Assembly (NCBI GenBank): GCA_949358305.1
Contig: OX442322.1
Span: forward strand, 7,998,001 to 8,062,000
Source of the DNA: Strigamia acuminata
Taxonomy: Eukaryota > Arthropoda > Chilopoda > Geophilomorpha > Linotaeniidae
DNA length: 64,000 bases
Direction: 5' to 3'
In this document: positions 33,111 through 43,810 of the stretch, in pieces
How positions within the stretch are numbered: position 1 is the stretch's first letter
Layout of the letters: each line of letters starts with the position of its first letter
Program-made: the position numbers and the translations under genes
Notes under the pieces: model-generated
The model's input: only the letters and a program-made list of their open reading frames with translations
The model's database searches: none
What the model was told of the DNA's origin: nothing

Positions 33111-33872
33111 TGTTGCGAGCACGCGCAACATGGATTTTTTTGCTATCGCAATAGCGGATTTGCTTGAATTGATCAATTATTTAAGTTTGTGTTTAGTTAA
33201 TAGTGCAGCTTAAGTTTTGGCTAAATGTTAAATGAATTTCGTGTAGTTTGTGAAGTGGGAGTTATGTTTTACCTGATTTAAGCTGTCTTTCTTAAGGTAA
33301 TCTTGTATTTTTCCTTTGATTCTTTGGAGTTTTACTGCTTGGATTCGTCCGAAGAGTTGCTGTTGTTAGTTCCTAAGTTAGTTCATTTATTTGAAACACT
33401 TTGTCTTAATTTATTACGGTTTTGTGCCTTTTGTAATGATTTTATACTTGAAACTGTGTATTTTCTTGTATACGCTTTATCATTTTGTCACTAGAGGGAC
33501 AATTCGCCTCTTGCGAGTGATTGTTGCCACTCGTTGCTCCGATTGTTGTAGGTTGCGCAGCAACTACACTGTGACTGTTATGTAGATTTCTAGGGTTAAG
33601 ATATGTAATTTTCTCCTCTCTTTTTCTGTGTATTTTGATAGATGTTAACTTTACAATAAATTCGGTTTGTTCATGTGTTATTTAACACATTAGTGGTGAG
33701 TTCTTCCAGACACTTGTTAGGCCACTTTGCAGGGATTTCAAGCAGGATTTTTCCTGCAATGCATCATCTCTTTTGGAGCTCATCACAAGTTTTAGTAAGT
33801 AGGTTTATTTGTTATAACCATTTTCGATTGTCTTCTAGAGTGCCACACGGTCTTCAAGCACTGCTAGAAACA
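33111..33872 (+). repeat. LARD-beta LTR 3 (762 bp)
   Basis: The last LTR of the tandem array, followed by the AAGG duplication (33873-33876) and then LARD-alpha sequence GGTCGTCTTTAATAAG. Confidence 0.95.
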
Positions 33873-34657
33873 AAGGGTCGTCTTTAATAAGTTTGAGTTT
33901 GCAGCTCGTGTTTTCGTGCGGACGGAGGTTTCCGTGGTACGTTGCCACTTGAGCGCTGGCTCGAGAACAACGAGGCGGTGAAGCCTGCCGTGTCTCAAGT
34001 TTGTTCCTTTTTGCGTTCCAAGTTTCTTCTAGTCTTCATGCATGTCTTGTTCCTTGCGAGACCATGCTCGATCAAGAGCTTTTGTGACAGTTTTCCTTCC
34101 TCTTTGACAAGGATTCTCGTTTTCCTGTTTTTAGCTTTCATTAGTTTAAGCGTCTGTCTACGGGTTGACAAACTGAGCTTTCTGAGAAGCTCCCGCAATG
34201 TTCTCACGTTGTTCCGGTTAGAAAACCCGTTCAGTCAGATTTTCTAAAGGTATTTTGTGTGTGTGCCACGTGTCTATTGGCGACGTCGTAGCCCCTCGGT
34301 GTCTGGACTAGGTCATCGTGGCACGGCCTTTCTCTTTCTTCTCTCGTGTTTTAAGTTTCTTTTAGTTTTTTTGGTTGTTGATAGGAAGTGCGCCGCAACG
34401 CAACTTCTCTTTTCTTTCGTCTCTCCGGTGTTTTTGGGCCGCGATCCGACTTCGATGCCCTTGACCCTGGGACGCTCCTAGAGGTCTCGGATGTTTAGGT
34501 TACAGCTTTTTGCCTTCGTGTCTATGGTTTTGCCTTCGCGACTTTTACAAGGTCGAGCTTGGCTTCGATACTTTTTCTTCCCGTTCTCTTGGTTTTGATG
34601 GGGAATTCCTTCAACGGTTTTCTACCTTGCCTTTCCTTCTTCTTTGGCCGGCAACGC
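33873..34657 (+). repeat. LARD-alpha internal domain, segment 3 (starts with the second AAGG duplication)
   Basis: It continues LARD-alpha from 19527 after LARD-beta is removed, and matches 23945-24742. It ends with the family's 3' junction, a pyrimidine run then GGCCGGCAACGC, directly before the LTR. No gene seen. Confidence 0.9.
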
Positions 34658-35428
34658 TGTTGCGAGCACGCGCAACATGGATTTTTGCTATCGCAATAGC
34701 GGATTTGCTTTGATTAATCATTAATTTAAGTTTGTGTTTAGTTAATAGTGCAGCTTAAGTTTTGGCTGAAGGTTAAATGAATTTCGTGTAGTTTGTGACG
34801 TGGGAGTTATGTTTTACCTGATTTAAGCTGTCTTTTTTAAGGTAATCTTGTATCTTTTCTTTGATTCTTTGGAGTTTTACTGCTTGGATTCGTCCAAAGA
34901 GTTGCTGCTGTTAGTTCCTAAGTTAGTTCGTTTATTTGAAACACTTTGTCTTAATTTATTACGTTTTTGTGCCTTTTGTAATGATTTTATACTCGAAACT
35001 GTGTATTTTCTTGTATACGCTTTATCATTTTGTCACTAGAGGGACAATTCGCCTCTTGCGAGTGATTGTTGCCACTCGTTGCTAAGAGCCGCTGCTCTAA
35101 TTGTTGTAGGTTGCGCAGCAACTACTCTGACTTGTTATATGTTTTTTCTAGTCCTAAGTAATGTTGATTTTCTCCTCTCTTATGTGTATTTTGATAGATG
35201 TTAACTTTACAATAAATTCGATTTGTTCATGTGTTATTTAACACATTAGTGGTGAGTTCTTCCAGACACTTGTTAGGCCACTTTGCAGGGATTTCAAGCA
35301 GGATTTTTTCTGCAATGCATCATCTCTTTTGGAGCTCATCACAAGTTTTAGTAAGTAGGTTTATTTGTTATAACCATTTTCGATTGTCTTCTAGAGTGCC
35401 ACACGGCCACAAAGCATTGCTAGAAACA
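34658..35428 (+). repeat. LARD-alpha 3' LTR (771 bp, long subtype)
   Basis: It starts TGTTGCGAGCACGCGC and ends GCTAGAAACA. It is longer than the LARD-beta LTRs, with extra bases around 35083-35098 (AAGAGCCGCTGCTCTA), a feature shared with LARD-gamma. The right flank is the 140-bp satellite, so LARD-alpha was inserted in the satellite. Confidence 0.93.
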
Positions 35429-36167
35429 CTTTTGATCTCATCACAGTTGACTTAGCACAAACACCACAAGTCCAATGTCTCTGAATGTTCAGAAATAGTG
35501 TTTAAACCTTAGTAGAAGCTTTCAATGTAAGTTTTAGCAACATCCAAGCAATGATTTGCAAGAATAGACTTTTGATCTCATCACAGTTGACTTAGCACAA
35601 ACACCACAAGTCCAATGTCTCTGAATGTTCAGAAATAGTGTTTAAACCTTAGTAGAAGCCTTCAATGTAAGTTTTAGCAACATCCAAGCAATAAATTTAA
35701 AAAAAAAAATTTTGAGCTTATTTCACATTGCAGTTGACTTAGCACAAAGACCACAAGATCAATGTCTCTGAATGTTCAGAAATAGTGTTTAAACCTTAGT
35801 AGAAGGCTCCAATGTAAGTTTTAGAAACATCCAAGCAATGATTTGGGAGAATAGACTTTTGATCTCATCACAGTTGACTTAGCACAAACACCACAAGACC
35901 AATGTCTCTGAATGTTCAGAAATAGTGTTTAAACCTTAGTAGAAGGCTCCAATGTAAGTTTTAGCAACATCCAAGCAATGATTTGGGAGAATAGATTTTT
36001 GATCTCATCACAGTTGACTTAGCACAAACACCACAAGTCCAATGTCTCTGAATGTTCAGAAATAGTGTTTAAACCTTAGTAGAAAGCTCCAATGTAAGTT
36101 TTAGAAACATCCAAGCAATGATTTGGGAGAATAGACTTTTGATCTCATCACAGTTGACTTAGCACGA
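35429..36167. repeat. 140-bp satellite, left block
   Basis: Monomer starts (CTTTTGATCTCATCAC or its close variant) are at 35429, 35569, about 35709, 35856, 35996 and 36136. Most steps are 140 bases; one monomer is 147 with an A-rich insertion (35693-35712). The last monomer is cut after 32 bases by BEL-1 copy 2 and resumes at 45386 with the remaining 108 bases. No coding content. Confidence 0.95.
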
Positions 36168-37738
36168 TGTTGCGAGCAAGAACGCAACAAAAAGATCTGG
36201 AGATTTCACGTTGTTTATTTTCTGAAAGAGAGAAAAGGCTTTTTAATTTTGTTGTCAAGTTTGAATAGATTTGCAACTCTTATCTGACATGTCCGGTTGG
36301 TTTGCTGCCTTGTTGTCACGATCCTGGAAGTTCAAGGGGGTTGTCACTTCGCTTGCCACACCTGGAATGTTTGGAAGTTGTGTTTTTAGTCTTTTGGCAT
36401 TGTTTTATGTGTCTTTTTCACTTGTTTGTGTTATTTCTAGTATTTATAAGTTTTCTCCTGTTTCCAGTTCACTTGTGAGAGAGATAGGCGTGCATCGGCA
36501 AGATGGCCGCCATAGCATAAGTGAGCTGGGAAACAGGAGAACTTGAAATAGGCACAATTGCAGTTTTAGTGCTTGTTTCACTGGTAATTTAATTTATACT
36601 AACTTGTATTGGTGTTTAAGGTAGTCCACAGGTGTCTTGGGTCGCTGGATGGACGTTGGACATCGTTTGTGAGCGTTTGCGAGCGTCGGGCGTGAGCGCA
36701 CGCCTTGCGACGCCTCTCGTGGTCGTATGGGTCCTGCAAATGAGTTGAATCGGTCGGGTTTCAATGTCCAAGCACTGGGAAAGTTGTACTGACCGTTCTA
36801 GGACGCAGATCCATCGTTGAGAAGGCCTGTGAGTCGCTCGCGACCTTGTCTGGCTCCATTCACGTCATTTTAGCAGTTGCATGGTCGCCATCTTAGATTT
36901 GGTGCTGCACTGGTGCCCTGTCATTGTTTCTTTTGGGGTTTTAATGGAACCTGGACATAGGGAATATTTACTAGTTATTGTTTGTATATTTACCAATATT
37001 AGTTGATGTTAATCTAAGCTTTACTTTTGTTATTGCATGGTTGTTAAGGGGTTAAAACTGTGACACGTTGCGCCCTCTTTTGGTGGTGATTGGGTTTGGG
37101 CTCAGCATTGTGTTTTGAGTGTAACTAATGTTAGTTTTAGCCTTTGAATTATTTGTTAAGTTTAAGTGAAGTGCTGTTTGCACAGGTCATACTGTTATCA
37201 AGGTGTTAGGTTAAGTTTTGTCTTTATTTATGTTAAGTTTGACATCTGTTGTAGATATACGGAAACCTTGTCGGCACTATTGTTATTATTCAAATCTGTA
37301 TTGTTTGGTCACTGACATTTATTGTAATCAGGTGACCAGTTGTTAAGAGTAGGTTGCTAAAGAAGCAACAGTTGTTATCAGTTGTTAAGTATTAAAACCA
37401 GTTGATATTTTTCCTCCTTCTTTGGATAATTTATTCCTGTGTTTCTTTTACTTCAACATTCATGATGACTTGTGAGTAGAGAGCTTTGCCTGCTCTCCTC
37501 CTCCCTGGGAGCACGGAATTTCTACCCCGCAGCTAAAGAGGTTTTGCCAATCACTTCATCTAAATGCAGTCAGGCCTAGTTTCATGCAGTCAGGCCTAAC
37601 CCTTCTTCAAGTTAGGCTTATGCTCAGAGAGAGGATTTCAACTTGTCTCTTCAACCACTATACAGTCTCGGGCGGTTTCCAGAGTTTGGTGACCAATTTG
37701 CCAGTTTTTTCCTGTGAGATCCAAGGTTGTTTGCTACA
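36168..37738 (+). repeat. BEL-1 copy 2 5' LTR (1571 bp)
   Basis: It runs from TGTTGCGAGC to TTTGCTACA. It has the terminal 7-bp inverted repeat, TATA box and long inverted repeat (arms 36448-36477 and 36516-36544), and the 64 bases missing in copy 1. Confidence 0.97.
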
Positions 37739-38481
37739 GGGAGCTGTTTTTTGGTACCGTGATTCTAGGATTTCATGCGCGTGTGTACAGCGCGCATGAA
37801 AAAGAGGTCATTCGGACGTTCAGCAAGTGATTCAAGTGGTTTGGTGCGTGCCAGTTGGTTTGTTTGTACGGCTGGTTCCGTGAGCGACCGGCATCAAGTG
37901 CGCACGCCAGAGAGTCACGTGAGAGCGGCCATTGACGTCCTGAGTCTGCCAAGTCAAACACAACGCAATGTGCAAGTTGAACCGCTACAGCCTGAAAGAA
38001 GAAGAACAGTTTTAGTTTATAAAGTGTATTTTGGTGGGCTGTTTTTTGGGTTTTTTGATGTGTCCCTTCTGGGGGGAGGGGAAGTGTGCATTTTCGTGTT
38101 TAAGTTAAAGTTTAAGTTTTTCTCCACTATAACTGCTTAGGCAGGGGAGAATTAGATAGCCTAGTAGTTAAAAGGGTCTGCTTGACAGCTTAGAGTTTTT
38201 GGGTGTTGCATCACTCAAATCCTTAGGAGTTTAGAGAGTTTAGCAGTTAACAGGAATTAGTCTACTATAGGAATTAGAGACTGGGTGTTGCGCCACTCAG
38301 ATCTTTAGTAGCATAGAGTTTACAGTGAGTCTGTCTGTATATCATTCAGATCACTAGCGGTTTAGTTGAGCAGTTAGTGTATTTGGTCATTGTTTGTCCA
38401 AATATCACCTGTGTTTAGAGTTGTGTGTCTTTGGTTTTTGACTGACTGATTGTCTTCACTTTCTGCCATTCCAGGTTTGAC
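37739..38481 (+). other. BEL-1 leader with primer-binding-like site
   Basis: TGGTACCGTGATTCTAGGAT (37752-37771) begins 13 bases after the LTR and is the likely primer site. CAAACACAACGCAATGTGCA (37955-37974) matches the LARD leader motif at 20851. Around 38200-38330 there are two degenerate copies of a GGGTGTTGC...CACTCA...TTAG block. A splice-acceptor-like CCATTCCAG lies just before the start codon. Confidence 0.8.
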
Positions 38482-41400
38482 ATGGCTACAGGAGGTGGAT
38501 CAAGGTCAGGTTCAGGGAGAACAACGCCAACAACGGTTGAGCAACAACCGCCGGAAGAAATGGACGTGTTGTCTGGGAGGTTCACGACTTTGGGGATCTC
38601 TTTGGACGCGCTTTTGAGAAGGTCCTTGACACTAAAAGATACCGGCGAGCTGGAAGCTGTAGAAATGGCTGCAGATGAACAGATGATGAGAATGATAAAC
38701 GACCTGAACACGATGCAGCCCAACCTGACAAGAGATCAGTACTTGGCAAATCTAAGGGAAATCGAAGAGTTAGAGACACCGATTTCGGTTCTTAAGCACA
38801 GAACCCGAATGTCAAAGAAGTTCGTGACGCATTGGTCAGCAAATCCAGCAAATGCTTCAGCGTTGACGACCAGTACGTCTCAGAGTTCGATTTTGAACCA
38901 GACCTTGTCGCAATCGACAAGAAGGCATAATAATGCAAAGCTTCCTAAGTTGGAAATGCGGAAATTCAATGGAGATGTGACGACATTTCGTCCCTTCCTA
39001 AGCAGCTTTGATTCTGCTGTTCACAGCAACCCTGATTTATCAGAAATTGAGAAGTTGCAATACTTGCAGTCGCTGTGCACGGGAGAAGCTGCCATGCTGA
39101 TCTCTGCATTCCCTTTAGTGGACGGTAATTACAATTTGGCAAGAGAAGAGTTGGAACGTTCCTACGGGGACGATGAAGCCCAGAGAGTGGCATTGGTCAA
39201 GTCCATAAGGGATATGAGACAGGTTACGGAATTGCATCCGGTCAAAGCTGTCCGTACACAGTTGACCAAGGTGTCCACTGCTATCCGCTTGCTGGAGCAG
39301 TTGAGCGTTCCAGTACAGACTGCTGGTCTGCTTCTGGCACCCGACGTGCTGAGGAAATTTCCACCTGCCATGGTGATGAGGTTTTACCAGCAGCAAGGGG
39401 CTAAGACCTCAAATTTAGTGACAATCTTGAATTTTTTTGCGGCTGAAGTTCAGCTCTTGGAGCAGATGGAAGATGTCATGGGGGCAGGAGGTCTTGCAAC
39501 TAAAAAAGACAAGTCTGGAAGTTCCGACAAGGATAAGGATCAACGCAAGGGCACGATGTCCACCTGCGCCACGTCCAAAAAAGCCAAAGAGTCTTTTAGC
39601 CTAAAGCTGACCGTGGGAAGCGCAATTTGCATTTTTTGCAAAGAAGGTCATGCTAACACTTTCTGTAGGAAGGAAATGAGCGTGGCAGAGAAGACCACGA
39701 TCATTCAACAGAACCGACTTTGCTTCAATTGCCTGCAAGAAGGACACAGGGCAATGCGGTGCCAGGTTAAAACCAGCTGCAGGACTTGCGGCGGACGACA
39801 TCATTCGTCCATCTGCAGGAAATTGAACACAGGAAGTGGAGGTAGGATAGAGAAGCCCAAGGACGTGAGCGCGAACGTTTCCTTGGCGATCTCCTCAACA
39901 CTTCAGTTGATGATATTCACAGCGGAGTTAAAAACAAAGTCTGGAGGTTCGCACGCGATACGTGGCATGTTAGATCCGGGCAGCCATCGGTCCTACATTT
40001 TAAAGAGTGTAGCCGACCGGATACGGTTGAAGAGTTGCGGGTCAATCGAAGCCACAGCCCAACGCCTCAATGAAGAGGATAATGCTGGATCGACGTCTTA
40101 CGACGTTTACAAGCTACTCCTTCAGTCTAGACACGGAGCCAGAGAGCTCAAGGTGACGGCTTTAAGTGCAAGAAGCCTACCGCATGTGTATGGGATAGCC
40201 AGCCCTGATACCATTCAGAAGGTTAAAGATTTGGGGTTCGAATTGGCTGAAGACTTACCTTCGACTGCAGGCAATGTTGATATCTTGCTTGGAGTTGATG
40301 TTTGGTGGGAAATCTGCCTTGACGGACGGAAACGTCTTGATAACCGCTTGGGTTTGGTCAATACCATTTTTGGTTGGGTGTTGTCAGGAGCCGCTGGGTC
40401 GACAGATGTCTTCTCCGAGAGCTCGCGTGACGTTTCTTGCTGCAACACCTGTGAGATTAAGACTGACCGTGACTTGGAAAAGCTTTGAAGTTTGGAGGCT
40501 GTTGGAATTACCGCTGGCGAACGCGATTCAGATTTTGTTCGAGATCGCTTTGAGAAGTCGCACAAGCGAATGGAGGATGGTCGCTACCAGGTTTGCTTGC
40601 CCTTCAACGATAAGATTGGGGCTTTGGAGTCAAACTGGGAGTTGGCTCTGAACCAACTATCACATACGCTTAGGCGAATTGATAGTAACAGCGACCACAA
40701 GGAACGTTATAACAAAGCCATGTGGGACTACGTCAAGGAAGAGCACGCGGAAGTAGTACCTCTTGCAGAGAGATACAAGAAAACTGGAGTTTATGTTATT
40801 CCGCACCATCCAGTGATCAAGGAGGACCGGGAAACGACCAAGTTCCGTGTCGTTTTCAACGCGTCGTCGGCGAAGAAGGGGCTACCTTCGCTGAACGACT
40901 GTCTGTATCCTGGCCCTTCTTTAAATCCGGATATTGTCCCAGTTATGATCCGTTTTCGCCTTTTTTGTGTAGTGGCGATAGCAGACATCAAGCAGGCTTT
41001 CCTGCAAGTGCTGATTAATCCTGACCACTGCGATTTTTTGCGGTTCCTTTGGGTTTCAGAAGAATATTTCCAAGAAGGATATTCTTGGCAGAATTTGTGG
41101 GATCACCTGGTCGTTTTAAGAATGATAGTCGTCCCTTTCGGGGTGAATTCTTTGCCATTCTTGTTGTGCGCTGTCATCCGCGCGCAAGGGCGATTGTATT
41201 TGGTGCTTTTCCCCAAAGAGGCAGACGCCCTCGATAAGGGCATCTACATGGACGACTTGACGTCCGGGGCCGATGGAACCCAAGAGACAGTTACGCACTG
41301 TGTCAATCTACGCAGGATCCTTGACGAGGGAAAGATGCCTCTCGTCAAGTGGGCATCATCAAAGGCAGATGTCTTTGACGCACTCAAAGACAAGGATTTC

Positions 41401-43758
41401 CACATGCGTGCAGACAAGTTTGAAGATCTAGGAGTTGTCAAGATGCTGGGCATCCTTTGGAGCGTCCAAGATGATACGCTAATGTTCAGGATCCCAACCG
41501 GTGTTGAGATTCCCCAGTCAAGGAGGGGCATTCTGTCATTATTGGCATCAGTCTTCGACCCCTTGGGGTTGATAGCTCCAGTCATTTTGCGGATGAAGCT
41601 ACTTTTACAGAGTATGTGGGGTCGCGACATCAAATGGGATGACATAATCTCAGAAGAGAACCGAGAGATAGTGGCCAAATGGTACGCCGATCTTCAGCGC
41701 CTCACCGAAGCCCGGGTGAAGCGTTGGATGGGGACGTACTCGGGCCAAGAAATGGACATTGACGTCTTTTGCGACGCAAGTCCACAGGCGTACGGGTGCG
41801 CAATCTACGTTCGAGCTGCGTCAGGCGCGACCCAACTGCTCTTGAGCAAAAGCCGAATTGCCCCCACCACCAAATTGACTTTGCCACGCCTAGAATTGAC
41901 CGCAACTGTTGTTGGAGTCCGGATGGTGGAGTACATCCTAGAGGATTTCCTACCAGGTTATCCAGTTGGGAAGATAAGGTATTACTCGGACTCAATGGTT
42001 GCGCTCGGGTGGTTGAAGTCTGATAAGAACAGGTGGAAGCCATATGTCTCCAACAGAGTGGCAGAAGTTCTTGAAAAGTCAAGTCCGAGTCAGTGGGCAT
42101 ACGTCCCGACGGACAGGAATCCAGCGGACGTATTGACACGCCCATGCGAGGCAAAGAACCTTTTGGCCAACCGTCTCTGGTGGGACGGGCCCGGTCAGTT
42201 GGAAGACCTCGCGGACGAACCTGAGGACGTTGACCTCCCAATGGAAGAGGCAAAAAAGGAAAAGGTAGCTTTGGTTGCGTCAGATGGAGAAGCGCATATG
42301 TGCGAGGTTTTCAAGCGATTTAGTAGTTTTAATCGCCTCGTGCGAGTTGTCGCGCTCATGCGGCGCTGGCTTCCTTTTTTCGCCCGCGGGAGGGACCTCG
42401 AGGTTCTCGAGATAGAAGTTGCCGAAGAAAGAGTCATCCGCTTGGCCCAGGTCTTGAGTTTTCCAGACGAAAGACAAGCCGCAATGTTGAAAGAGAAAGT
42501 GGCAAAGGGCTCTATCCTGAAAAATTTCGACGTTTTTCTGGATGAGAGAGATTTACTAAGACTAAGGAGCCGTCTAGGGAAGTCAGCGCTTCCCTTCGAC
42601 GAGGCATTTCCCATCATTTTACACCCGGATAGTTGGGTAACAAGACTAATCATCAAGAAGGTCCACTTACAGCTCCTGCATGGTGAGCTGAGTGAGACGT
42701 TTTACCGGTTGAGAGACAAGTATTGGATTGTAAGAGGACGCCGAACGGTCAAGGCTGTGATCCGGAGTTGCTTGGTCTGCAAACGAGAGCGGTTGGAACG
42801 CAATAACCCAGCCACTGGTGACCCTCCTATGGAGCGCGTCACGCCGGCAGCCCCGTTCCAGCATACAGGAATTGACCACCTCGGCCCTCTCACAGTCAAG
42901 CATAAGGAGAAAGGAAGAAAAGTCTATATTCTGTTGTTTACCTGCCTAGTAACACGAGCGATCCATTTGGAAGTCTCTGAGAACCTTTCGGTGGAAAAGT
43001 TCCTTCTGGCCTTCCGTCGTTTCGGCGCCAGATTTGGGTACCCGGCGAAAGTGTTCTCCGACAACTCCAAAACTTTCGAGCGAGGAAGCCAGGAGATACA
43101 GTCGTGGGGTAAATTGCTGACCAAGGATGGGATCCGGACGTTCCTTTCGGAGAAGAGAGTGGTTTGGTCGTTCATCCCACCATTGTCACCTTGGGCTGGA
43201 GGAGCCTGGGAGAGACTTGTGCGTTCGGTGAAAGATAAACTACGTAAGATGCTGCTGCGTAGGACGGTAGACTTGGAGACGCTTCAGACGCTAGCCGTCG
43301 AGATAAGCTCCGTGCTTAACTCAAGGCCCCTGTCTTACGTGCATGAGGAGGTTGACGGCGGGAGAATTCTCAGCCCTGAGAACTTTCTCACTGGAGGAAT
43401 GCCCAAGTGGGTTATCAACCGTCCACTGCACGCGATACAGAAGAAAGACCTACGGAGATTGGATAGAAAAAGACGACTTTTCGTTTGGGAGTTCTGGCGG
43501 ATTTGGCGCGAGAGTTACCTGAAACAGCTAAGAAATTTTCATGAAGTCAAGGGTGACTCCCGTTTCAAGAATCCGGAAGTCGACCAGATAGTATTGTTGG
43601 AAAAGGTCGGCTGCAATCCGTACTTCTGGCCGCTGGCACGGGTCATCGAAGTCCTACCAGGCGAAGATGGTTTTGTGCGCGTCGTGAGAGTGGTTACAGC
43701 CAATGGAAAGGAATATCGACGCTCGGTCAAACACGTAAGGGCTTTGGAGCTGGACTAG
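38482..43758 (+). pseudogene. BEL/Pao Gag-Pol polyprotein (BEL-1), one in-frame UGA
   Basis: It has the same architecture and length as the copy at 150-5426: gag, knuckles, protease, RT (YMDD), RNase H, HHCC, integrase core and DUF5641-like tail. Codon 669 (40486-40488) is TGA where copy 1 has TGG, a single G-to-A change between the protease and RT regions. Both sides stay open in the same frame, so this is one gene with one nonsense change, not two genes. The frame from 40492 is only the continuation. The integrase Asp lost in copy 1 is present here (codon 43060-43062). It is probably inactive unless the stop is read through. Confidence 0.95.
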
Positions 43759-43810
43759 CGTGGTCGAGTCGCTTAGGCCGGCTGTCCGCTTCTTTTTCGG
43801 CTGGCAGCGA

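Larger units (their letters stand above)
19528..33872 (+). mobile_element. LARD-beta: tandem non-autonomous LTR retrotransposon array
   Basis: The order is LTR (19528-20289), internal, solo BEL-1 LTR, LTR (26320-27081), internal, solo BEL-1 LTR, LTR (33111-33872). Repeat starts are 6792 and 6791 bases apart and the two units are nearly identical by eye. The whole array has one 4-bp target duplication, AAGG (19524-19527 and 33873-33876), so it entered LARD-alpha as a single element and was tandemly duplicated later. No gag or pol is present. Confidence 0.94.

Noticed and set aside
40486-40488. UGA as a selenocysteine or programmed readthrough codon
   Set aside because: The sister copy has TGG at the same codon, and no reason for selenocysteine is visible; a point mutation is simpler.
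40492-43758. A separate 1088-residue pol gene
   Set aside because: It is the in-frame continuation of the 38482 frame after a single TGA; copy 1 has Trp at that codon.
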